This document shows positions 7,749-15,252 of a stretch of DNA of 37,211 nt, piece after piece. The position numbers and the translations under genes are program-made. The notes beneath the pieces were generated by a model, which was given only the letters and a program-made list of their open reading frames with translations, had not been told where the DNA came from and did not search any database. How positions within the stretch are numbered: the first letter of the stretch is position 1; each line of letters begins with the position of its first letter. This stretch comes from CAYSCW01 sp964449165 (GTDB taxonomy: Bacteria; Acidobacteriota; Aminicenantia; Aminicenantales; Aminicenantaceae): NCBI GenBank assembly GCA_964449165.1, contig CAYVAT010000031.1, positions 1 through 37,211 on the forward strand. The letters are read 5' to 3'.

Positions 7749-10514
7749 TTACAGGTGTTTTTTTCTGAATTCGGAAGGAGTCATTCCTGTAAATTTTTTA
7801 AAGGCAATATTGAAGACAGATTTTGAGTAGAATCCTGTGCTGTATATGATATCCAGAATGGTTGTTTCTTTTTGTTCCGGGTCAGTCAGCAGCCTCTTTG
7901 CTTCTTCGATCCTGTATCTATTCACAAAATCATTGTAGTTCAACTCAAATTTTTCGTTGATGATCCGTGAGAGGTGGTTAAAGTGAATCTTAAGCTTTTT
8001 TGAAAGCTCCATAAGAGTGAGATCCGGATTCAAGAAGAGCTTTTCTTTCTCCATCAGGCCGAGGAGTTCCGGTACGATTTCATCAGCCTTTTCTGGATCG
8101 AGAGCGGATGTCTTATACTTATCTCGCTGTCTTTTTGCTTTTTTTCGTTCATGAAAGTAAAGTCCACTTCCCCCGATAAAGAGAACAGCAACGGCCGAGA
8201 TAACAAAGAATATTGTCCTTTTGTAGAAAGGGGAGAGAATCTCGAATTCAAAAGGAGTTTCCAGCGCACTCCATATACTGTTGTTATTGGCTGCTTTAAC
8301 TCTAAAGCTGTAATGACCTGGGCCTAGGTTCAGATACGTGGCTGTACGTCTGGTGTTGGGTTTTAGATATGTAAAGTTAGCATCATGGCCTTCCAGTTTG
8401 TATGCAAACCGGATCTTTTCTGGAGCCAGAGGTGCAAGTGCAGTGAAGCGAAATTCCAGCCGTCCGCTCTTATGTATCCGGGCAGCCTCTCCTTCACTCA
8501 TGAAAGAGCGGTCGTCAACAACAGCATCTTCAATAATCACCACAGGAGGACCCGTTTTTTCAGCGATATCTCTCGTGTCAATCACAGCCATTCCCTTGAT
8601 TGTCGGGTAAAAAAGCTTATGGGAAGGAGTTTTCCAAACAGAGGGCTGTCCGGAACCAATACATTGAGAAGCGGCCATGCCGTCAGCTTCATCATAATAA
8701 GCCGGCACGAGAAAAGAGGTGGTTTGATTCCGGAAATCATTGAGCTGCTCGAAGCTGATCCATTGAATTCCTTTGTTCGTGCTCATCCACAGTCGAGCTG
8801 AATCGTCTTCTGTTATACTGTATATATAATCATCGATGAGTCCATCTTCTGAAGTGAATGATGTTATTTCCCCTTCAAAACAGCGCTTTAAACCGTCTCC
8901 ATTCGTTCCTACCCACAGCACTCCGTCTTCGTCCTCATACAGGGAGGCGACGTCAAGATCTGGTTCGACATTTTCTAGGTTAAAGGATTTTGTACTTTGC
9001 CTCCAAATCTTATAAAGTCCTTCCCTCGTCCCGATGTAGAGGCTGCCGCCTCGGCTCTCGAGAAAAGTACGTATGTGATAGTGTAATAAATCAGTGGATT
9101 CGTTTTTATGAACCTTTCCTCTACTGAATCTGTTCAGGCCTTTATCTGTCCCGATCCATACATCTCCTGTTCTATCCTGATGAATAGCTGTGATGTTGTT
9201 GGAAGTCAGACCGTCCTTAGTGGTTAACAGATCTGTTTTTCCTTTTTGGAAAATATTGACTCCGCCTCCTTCAGTACCAATCCAGAGTGAGTGCTTTTTA
9301 TCCAGATAAAGAACTCTTATATGGTTGCTGGATAAGCCTGTCTTGTCATCGATGATACGTGTGATCCGGCCATTTTTTATTCTACAGAGGCCGCTGTTCC
9401 TGGTCCCAACCCAGGAAAATCCCTCTTGGTCTCGAAGAACGGCATAGACAGCGTCCTCAGGAAGTCCGTCTGCTCTGGTGATGTTTTCCACTATGGGTTC
9501 CTTAAGTTGAATCAGGCCGCCTGTGTTAGTTCCTATCCACACTTGTCCGTTTTGGTCGATTAAAAAATCGTGAATATAATCATCAGGGAGTCCATTTTCT
9601 GTGGATAAACCTTTTAAAGTTCCTCTATCTAAGCGTTTTATTCCGTCGGCCATTGTCCCTATCCACAGTATCCCATGTTCGTCCACGAGAATGGACGTTA
9701 CTGGAGTGAACAGGGTGCCCGGTATAGGGTGGACGGTTCCTTCTCCTCTTTTCAAAACATGCAGGCCTTCCAGTGTTCCGATCCAGATATTTCCCAGGTG
9801 GTCAGCATGCAGGGAATGAACAGAAATGTTGGAAAGCCCGTTAGCGAAATCATAGACACGAATGACTTTTTCTTTTAAGCGGGCAAGTCCACCCATCAAG
9901 GTGCCAATCCAGAGATATCCCCTGTTATCTATGGTTAAGGAAGTGATGATATTGTCATACAATCCGTCTCCGGTTGTAAAGTGCTGAATACCATCCGCGC
10001 TCAAATGGTTAAGACCATTGTCTGTGCCTATCCATAAACCGCCCCACAAATCAGAGATTATGACTCTCACATGGTTGTCGGATAATCCTTCCTGGACTGA
10101 ATAATTTATCCAGATTCCATCATCAAAAGAATAAAGTCCGCCGCCGTCTGTTCCTACCCAGAGCACATGATTTTCATCCTCATATATTGCAAGGATGCTG
10201 TCGTTTTTTAGAGGAGAATTTCTTCTTGAAAAAGTTGTGAACCGCACACCGTCAAAACGCACCAGGCCGGCCGGAGTGCCGATCCAGATATACCCTTCAT
10301 GAGTCTGGATGAGCACACGCACAGAATTCTGAGGAAGACCCGATGAAGTTCCCCAATTTTTCACAAGACATTTATCCAGATTGATAGAAAGAGTTGATGC
10401 ATAAAGACCATACGAAAAAGACAAATATAAGATTAAAAACAGAATGGAGAGTATGATAGTTTTGTTACGACTTGGTATTTTCAACGGCCCAATTTTCTTT
10501 CTTTGCTGTTCCAA
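7749..10514 (-). CDS. Membrane-tethered propeller/Y_Y_Y/AraC one-component regulator
   Basis: 921 residues, predicted transcription regulator with a large periplasmic sensor. An N-terminal membrane anchor or signal (about 20-42) leads into about 13 repeats with the core LWIGT..GGL (about 60-620), fitting two seven-bladed Reg_prop propellers. A Y_Y_Y domain follows (about 690-765, GRLEFRFTALAPLAPEKIRF), then one membrane helix (about 770-792) and a C-terminal AraC-type double helix-turn-helix (about 815-921, ending GFYSKSVFNIAFKKFTGMTPSEFRKKHL-like). The usual hybrid two-component version has a kinase and receiver between membrane and AraC domain; both are missing here. The reading frame opens with TTG at 10514 with a poor ribosome site, so the exact start is uncertain. 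It probably controls nearby genes such as the DUF4097-like and DUF5916 genes; that is inference. Confidence 0.88.
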   Translation of the reverse strand: MEQQRKKIGPLKIPSRNKTIILSILFLILYLSFSYGLYASTLSINLDKCLVKNWGTSSGLPQNSVRVLIQTHEGYIWIGTPAGLVRFDGVRFTTFSRRNSPLKNDSILAIYEDENHVLWVGTDGGGLYSFDDGIWINYSVQEGLSDNHVRVIISDLWGGLWIGTDNGLNHLSADGIQHFTTGDGLYDNIITSLTIDNRGYLWIGTLMGGLARLKEKVIRVYDFANGLSNISVHSLHADHLGNIWIGTLEGLHVLKRGEGTVHPIPGTLFTPVTSILVDEHGILWIGTMADGIKRLDRGTLKGLSTENGLPDDYIHDFLIDQNGQVWIGTNTGGLIQLKEPIVENITRADGLPEDAVYAVLRDQEGFSWVGTRNSGLCRIKNGRITRIIDDKTGLSSNHIRVLYLDKKHSLWIGTEGGGVNIFQKGKTDLLTTKDGLTSNNITAIHQDRTGDVWIGTDKGLNRFSRGKVHKNESTDLLHYHIRTFLESRGGSLYIGTREGLYKIWRQSTKSFNLENVEPDLDVASLYEDEDGVLWVGTNGDGLKRCFEGEITSFTSEDGLIDDYIYSITEDDSARLWMSTNKGIQWISFEQLNDFRNQTTSFLVPAYYDEADGMAASQCIGSGQPSVWKTPSHKLFYPTIKGMAVIDTRDIAEKTGPPVVIIEDAVVDDRSFMSEGEAARIHKSGRLEFRFTALAPLAPEKIRFAYKLEGHDANFTYLKPNTRRTATYLNLGPGHYSFRVKAANNNSIWSALETPFEFEILSPFYKRTIFFVISAVAVLFIGGSGLYFHERKKAKRQRDKYKTSALDPEKADEIVPELLGLMEKEKLFLNPDLTLMELSKKLKIHFNHLSRIINEKFELNYNDFVNRYRIEEAKRLLTDPEQKETTILDIIYSTGFYSKSVFNIAFKKFTGMTPSEFRKKHL

Positions 10515-10627
10515 TTCTTGCTAGAGTATCTTCGAGAAATATATTCCAGGGAAATAATGAAGTCAATCTGTATATGCTGGGGGATTATAAAGAAAAGATG
10601 CTAGGAGAGAGTTTTTAGAGAACGCAC

Positions 10628-10822
10628 TTGATCTCTTCTTTAGCCAATATCTCACTCATTATTTATAGCTTCGACAGGATTCGCAAGAGCAGGACCGATG
10701 AGCTTTTCCCGACGCAGCAGAGAGAAGACCTCATGAGTGAAAAGATCGCGGATGATGCCATCATGGAAGCGGGAGACATAGTGGAAAGCGCCATCCGGGG
10801 GCTGACGAATCAGGTTCCCTGA
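10628..10822 (+). pseudogene. Orphan open frame, possible C-terminal gene remnant
   Basis: A 64-codon frame whose second half is charged and helix-like (SRTDELFPTQQREDLMSEKI, then a stretch ending IRGLTNQVP). It looks like real protein sequence, but I do not recognise the family. There is no ribosome binding site before the ATG, and the first 20 residues look unlike the rest, so it is more likely the end of a decayed gene than an intact small gene. A terminator-like hairpin starts right after the stop, as expected at a real gene end. Confidence 0.3.
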
Positions 10823-10854
10823 ATTGGGGCGGGGATTATCCCGTCTTTATTTTT
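10821..10854 (+). terminator. 34-bp repeated terminator-like element, copy 2
   Basis: Overlaps the stop of the orphan frame. The 6-bp stem (GGCGGG pairing with CCCGTC, one G-T pair, loop GATTAT at 10834-10839) is followed by TTTATTTTT, which is the form of an intrinsic terminator on the plus strand. It is 30/34 identical to 1003-1036, so the unit is a duplicated or dispersed element and not a chance hairpin. Confidence 0.5.
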
Positions 10855-10954
10855 ATCTCTTATAAGAACATAGAAAATAGGTAGGAATAGTAAACCTTTT
10901 TTAGGTTCTCTGCGTATATATAAATACGAATTAAAACGTAGAAAGGAAATCGAA

Positions 10955-11143
10955 ATGAAATTCAAATACAAAATTGTAATATTTGTAGCAGCTGTTCTTA
11001 TATCCTTATGGGGATTCAATCTGATTGCTTCTCCTTCAATGTGTCTGCTTGAAGTAGGAAAGAAAGCTGGATATGAAATTATTGAAAACTATCTTAGCAA
11101 AGCTGATTCTGCCTCAAATGAATTCTGTCACCTCAAAGGATAA
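10955..11143 (+). CDS. Small exported or membrane-anchored protein, unknown
   Basis: 62 residues. Residues 5-25 form a hydrophobic signal or anchor after a basic start (MKFKYK), then a short polar tail with two cysteines (C30 and C58) that could pair outside the cytoplasm. A purine-rich ribosome site (AGAAAGGAAA) lies about 5 bases before the ATG. It stands alone and has no recognised family. I think it is a real gene because the N-terminal pattern and ribosome site agree, but it is short and unsupported by neighbours. Confidence 0.5.
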   Translation: MKFKYKIVIFVAAVLISLWGFNLIASPSMCLLEVGKKAGYEIIENYLSKADSASNEFCHLKG

Positions 11144-11240
11144 AAATATAACAAGCAGCCGTTGCCATACGCTTTCTGATTGCTCCGATTAAAGAAAAGA
11201 ATATGCTGGATTTTTGATAGAATCTATATTTTTTAGCCGC

Positions 11241-12467
11241 TCATTTGAGCTTCTTCAGCATAGCCTTTGCATTTTCATTATCGGGGTCCAACTCAAGAAC
11301 CTTTTTGTAATAAAATATAGCTCTCTCATTATTCCCACTTCTCATATATGCTTCCGCCGTGCTATCATAAGCGTTTGCTGACTGGGGGTTCATTTCAACA
11401 TTCATTTTAAACACCTCGATAGCAGCAGCAATCTTCCCCCTGGTAATTAAACTGTATCCAAGTGAATTGAAATCGCTTTCACTGAAGTATAATGTATTCT
11501 GACTATCTGACTTGAACTCTTGAAACTTCGCAATTCCAGCATCAATGCCGGAATTTATGATCGCCTTTTCAACGGCATATGCTGCCGATTCATTGATATA
11601 TTTTTTTAGGGAGGTTAATCTTCCTTCAATAAATGGCATCTGTCTTCTCTCTAGAAACTGTTCATAATATCTAATAGCGAGGCTATAATTTCCCCACCTT
11701 CTGTGCAAATCTGCCAGCCGAGCGTAACTGTTGAGATCGTGAGGATATTTTTCAACCACATACTCATACATAATTCTTGCCTCTTCTAATTTCTGTCTTT
11801 CTTCAAGCTTATCTCCCTGTCTAATCAGGGTAAACTCCGGTATATCGACTTCATAACCATAATTTTGCGAAAGGTTTTGATAATACTGCTTCAAATCTTC
11901 GAGTCCATCAATTTGTATTTCATCAGGGAATCTGTATTCCTGAAAAAAAGTCTCCAGGCCTTTTCTTAATCCTGGTGATGAGATGATGCCCGATTCTCTT
12001 TTTTCAAGTTGATTTATAATTAAAGTAAAATCTCTTTTCTTTCCTTTTTCAACGAGTGTTTTGACTTTCTGTAAATAGTCCTTGGTCACATCGTTATCAA
12101 CATCGGTGTTGCTGGTCATGAAAAGAAAATTGTTTAACGATCCTTCTTGATTAAAAAAATCCTTTGCTTTTGTAAGCATATATTCCCTGTTTGATCGAAT
12201 CCAAAATGGATTAGTGATAATATTTACTCTAAAAAGCCCGGGATTTCCCATCAGAGCATATACGCTGAAAGCAGCTCCAGCTTGAGGACCGAGCAATATG
12301 CGAAAATTTTTTGTCCGGTAAGATTTATCAACAAAGGGAATGAGTTCTTCAACGAAAAACTTCAGAAAATTACCTGCTCCACCCGGTTCTCCGTTCCGAT
12401 TGATCGGCAGACAATCACGATAGCGGTCAGTATTCTTAACGCCGATAATGATCATATCCGGAATTCT
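11241..12467 (-). CDS. Degenerate esterase domain plus TPR protein (N-terminus lost in the gap)
   Basis: About 409 residues remain; the N-terminus is lost in the run of N. The first part (MIIIGVKNTDRYRDCLPIN, then FFVEELIPFVDKSYRT, then RILLGPQAGAAFSVYALMG) has the strand order of the enterochelin-esterase-like alpha/beta hydrolase family (PF00756). The expected nucleophile elbow GHSxGG reads GPQAGA, so the serine is absent, and the usual ETHxS histidine motif near the domain end reads KRESGI. It is therefore probably not catalytic. The second part has tetratricopeptide repeats (about the last 190 residues; for example LNSYARLADLHRRWGNYSLA and ANAYDSTAEAYMRSGNNERA). The frame appears to continue across the gap only by chance; see the gap entry. 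Confidence 0.75.
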   Translation of the reverse strand, partial: RIPDMIIIGVKNTDRYRDCLPINRNGEPGGAGNFLKFFVEELIPFVDKSYRTKNFRILLGPQAGAAFSVYALMGNPGLFRVNIITNPFWIRSNREYMLTKAKDFFNQEGSLNNFLFMTSNTDVDNDVTKDYLQKVKTLVEKGKKRDFTLIINQLEKRESGIISSPGLRKGLETFFQEYRFPDEIQIDGLEDLKQYYQNLSQNYGYEVDIPEFTLIRQGDKLEERQKLEEARIMYEYVVEKYPHDLNSYARLADLHRRWGNYSLAIRYYEQFLERRQMPFIEGRLTSLKKYINESAAYAVEKAIINSGIDAGIAKFQEFKSDSQNTLYFSESDFNSLGYSLITRGKIAAAIEVFKMNVEMNPQSANAYDSTAEAYMRSGNNERAIFYYKKVLELDPDNENAKAMLKKLK

Positions 12468-12567
12468 NNNNNNNNNNNNNNNNNNNNNNNNNNNNNNNNN
12501 NNNNNNNNNNNNNNNNNNNNNNNNNNNNNNNNNNNNNNNNNNNNNNNNNNNNNNNNNNNNNNNNNNN
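12468..12567. other. Assembly gap (100 N)
   Basis: Exactly 100 N, the usual placeholder for a scaffold gap of unknown size. The sequence left of it encodes the middle of an esterase-like/TPR protein, and the sequence right of it encodes the start of a metallo-beta-lactamase-fold protein. These are unrelated folds, so the gap hides at least the rest of one gene and the start of another. The apparent single open frame across it is an artefact. Confidence 0.95.
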
Positions 12568-12674
12568 TTCTTTGTCTTGATAGCCCAACCTGAGTGCCCC
12601 AAGTACCAGACAACCGCTTCTCCCTTTTGAAGCGGATCATCAAGTCTTGGGGAGATGTTAAAGTCCTTTTTCAT
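12568..12674 (-). CDS. N-terminal fragment of a UlaG-like metallo-beta-lactamase-fold hydrolase
   Basis: Only about 35 residues are visible before the gap. The segment GEAVVWYLGHSGWAIKTK matches the first strands of UlaG-like metallo-hydrolases (MBL fold), where a WYLGHSGWAIKT pattern precedes the metal-binding HxHxDH motif; that motif would lie in the gap. I prefer the ATG at 12674 because it follows AAGGGTGAA; upstream in-frame ATGs at 12695 and 12704 lack ribosome sites. There is no signal peptide in any of the forms. The gene follows the serine hydrolase gene on the same strand, about 95 bp downstream of it. Confidence 0.55.
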
Positions 12675-12769
12675 TTCACCCTTTGTGTTTTTCATATTAA
12701 TCATTGTGATTATTTTTTATCTTTTTGTATATTGACAATTTAGAAAAAGCCTGTCATGTGATTTTGGCA

Positions 12770-14683
12770 TTAATATGCCCATAATCTCAATCCAATTATT
12801 CCCCAATAAGTTAAGTAAACTGTCATACCCAAGCAAGAAAAAGAAAGAACGAGAGCATAAATACGTGCAATCATTTTCACGGGCTTTTTGAAGCTTAAAA
12901 TGGAAAAAATTATACTCAGCACAGAAAATCCTGCAAATAATAACGTGGAAACAAAGAATACAATATTATTAAATGACATCTGAGATAAATGCATTATAGA
13001 TTGATTCATTACTATCAATATTCCAAACACAAGGGAAAGGATAGCCAACAAAGGGGTCAATCTTATTCTTAAATACTTTGAACGATTTTCTTTTTTCATT
13101 AATTTTTTAAACAGGTGAACTGGGACCCAGAAGATGGCATAAATGACTGATGAAAGCATTATAATCAATGCACCAAAGAATAAACTTCGATAGACAAAAG
13201 GCTTCCAGCTTCCGGTCTTTTCATAGTAGGAATTGGAAGTTGCAAACACCATGTTATCTTCAGAGGTCTTGGTGAATATACTGCTAGCCTCAGGCTCGTT
13301 CAACCTTCTGAACTTATCTGGGGAGACAGGAACTAAGGCTTCTTTGCTGCTCATGAAATCCTGCTGATAGAGTGTGCCATTTTCAAATGAAATTGTGGTT
13401 CCGCTTAACAAAATATCTAAAAATCTAACAAGTTGTTGCCTCGAGCTCCGAAATTCGTAGTAGCCACAATACTTTTCAAGCTGACTGGTTGGAATTTGAA
13501 CTGATTGTTCAGGAGGAGGCTTTATCTCACGAACCAAATAACTCTGAACTAAGCTGGTTATCTCTTCAAATTCCGAAATACTAAACCTGTTAGCCAATAC
13601 AACATATCCTATTCCACAGTCTTTTATATAAGAGTATTTGGCTATAAATCCTGGTCCCCCGCCTGAATGACCATACCATTTAAAACCATCCTGAAAATGT
13701 GTTCCAACTCCAAAACTGTATCCATTCTTCAATCCTGCCTTTGACGCAACTGTTGTTGTGGCATTTCCCATTTGGTCAATTAGTGTTCCGCTAATTATTT
13801 GCTCTTCACCCACCTTTCCCCTGTTAAGCAGGAATTGAACAAATTGAGCCATTTCTTTAACCGAGGAGTTTAAAGAGCTTGCTGGCCGGTCATAGCCATC
13901 AAAGTAAGGAACAGGCTCAAAATTGCCTCCATAGCCTACTGAAAGCATCCGTTTACTTTCATCCGTGAGCCTGAATGTGGATGTATTCATACCAATAGGT
14001 TCTAAAATGACATCTTTTAAGTAATCTTCATATCGTTGCCCTGTGATCTTCTCTAAAATATACCCTGCAAGTGTATAACCAGGGCTGGAGTAAGCATAAC
14101 GCGCGCCAGGCTTCCAGCGGACTCTACGTAAGCCAGCTTTAACATCCAAAGCCCTTTTTAATGGCATCTCAGAATCTTCTTTGTTATAAATGGAATTGAT
14201 GTGTATGTCGTCAAATCCAGCTGTGTGCTCAAGCAGATGAACAATTCGAACGGGATAAGTATCGCTCCAGGGATTTTTAATTTCAATTTCAGGAGCAGTT
14301 TCTCTCACTGGTGTATTGAGATCGATCTTACCTTCTTCTATTAGCTTAAGAAATCCAAGCCCTATGAAAGTCTTTGTAATAGATCCAACTCGAAAGTGTG
14401 TGTTTTCGGTTATCGGGGTGCCAGTTTCTACATTTGCATGTCCAATACCTGCCATCCATATGATTGAATCTTTTGATACAAGAGCAATCGCGACTCCAGG
14501 GATTTTATATTTTTGGAGTAGGCTATTCACTTTCACCTTCAGTTCATCAACCGTTTGAGGAATTTTCAATTCGCTTTCAGATGCTTTTTTCGTCTGAAAA
14601 CAGAAAATTGGTGAAATAGAAAAAATAAAAATCAGATGCAAAATAATTCCAATTCGAGTCGCTTTGCCCTTTAGAATTGACAT
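12770..14683 (-). CDS. Serine hydrolase, class C beta-lactamase fold, with C-terminal membrane domain
   Basis: 637 residues from the ATG at 14683, chosen because AGGAG lies 8 bases upstream; the longer form from 14722 has none. A signal peptide or anchor (about 8-29) is followed by a PF00144 domain with the SxxK motif SITK (S101-K104), the Tyr motif YSS (Y198; family consensus YSN) and HSGGGPGF (H339) in the place of KTG. After about residue 420 there is a spacer and then four membrane helices (about 515-540, 560-580, 590-615, 620-637). Such proteins act as peptidases or esterases on small peptides or D-amino-acid substrates in the periplasm; the true substrate is unknown. A second hydrolase of the same fold lies upstream with a propeller fragment between them. 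Confidence 0.85.
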   Translation of the reverse strand: MSILKGKATRIGIILHLIFIFSISPIFCFQTKKASESELKIPQTVDELKVKVNSLLQKYKIPGVAIALVSKDSIIWMAGIGHANVETGTPITENTHFRVGSITKTFIGLGFLKLIEEGKIDLNTPVRETAPEIEIKNPWSDTYPVRIVHLLEHTAGFDDIHINSIYNKEDSEMPLKRALDVKAGLRRVRWKPGARYAYSSPGYTLAGYILEKITGQRYEDYLKDVILEPIGMNTSTFRLTDESKRMLSVGYGGNFEPVPYFDGYDRPASSLNSSVKEMAQFVQFLLNRGKVGEEQIISGTLIDQMGNATTTVASKAGLKNGYSFGVGTHFQDGFKWYGHSGGGPGFIAKYSYIKDCGIGYVVLANRFSISEFEEITSLVQSYLVREIKPPPEQSVQIPTSQLEKYCGYYEFRSSRQQLVRFLDILLSGTTISFENGTLYQQDFMSSKEALVPVSPDKFRRLNEPEASSIFTKTSEDNMVFATSNSYYEKTGSWKPFVYRSLFFGALIIMLSSVIYAIFWVPVHLFKKLMKKENRSKYLRIRLTPLLAILSLVFGILIVMNQSIMHLSQMSFNNIVFFVSTLLFAGFSVLSIIFSILSFKKPVKMIARIYALVLSFSCLGMTVYLTYWGIIGLRLWAY

Positions 14684-14940
14684 AATGATTCTCCTTTTTT
14701 TTATCCGGTCTTCACCATCCATTTCCTCTGCGTTCTACCATTCAGCATAAAGGCACAAACCATTTCTCCGTGTTACTCTGTACAAATGAAGCCAGAAGCA
14801 AAGACTTTCAGGATTAGTCCTGGCATTGAAGGTAGACTGCTGGTTGCGTATTATAATGGCACAGCCTGAGCAACACATTTCAAACGCTGCTCCTAAACAA
14901 AGATACAGGATTGTGTTGCATGAGAACCAAAGTGAATAGA

Positions 14941-15252
14941 TCATTCACGAATTTCGTATGCCACTACCCTATTGTTCATGAAGGTTGGAACGAGCAGAAG
15001 TTTCTTTTCGATAACGAAGTCAATATCTGCGGCCATCACATCTTCTACTGTTGTATCGATGATTTTGATCCTTTTTTTGCCGGGCCGGATGACATGAATG
15101 ACACCCAAAAAATCTGAAACAAGATAACTTCCATCGCCCCTGGAAACGAATCCGTCGATGTAATTCGTTTCTTCAATAAAACGAGTCACATTCTTTGTTC
15201 CATAATTCACACTCGACACAACATTATTATGTTCTTTATTGAATTTATTCAA
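14941..15252 (-). pseudogene. C-terminal fragment of an SMP-30/gluconolactonase-like propeller
   Basis: The last 70 residues (GSYLVSDFLGVIHVIRPGKK; AADIDFVIEKKLLLVPTF; NNRVVAYEI) match the closing blades of SMP-30/gluconolactonase-like six-bladed propellers, which are normally near 300 residues. Only about 100 residues remain, and the only start available is a TTG that overlaps the end of the upstream hydrolase by 8 bases, without a ribosome site. I read it as a truncated remnant. A short expressed protein from the TTG by translational coupling is possible but unlikely. Confidence 0.6.

Larger units (their letters stand above)
10515..10954. other. Intergenic region with an orphan open frame and a terminator-like repeat
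   Basis: About 440 bases between a leftward regulator and a rightward small gene. It holds a possible gene remnant (10628-10822) and, directly after its stop, copy 2 of the 34-bp terminator-like repeat. Apart from these I see no gene. Base composition of the orphan frame is more GC-rich than the flanks, which suggests former coding sequence. Confidence 0.4.
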
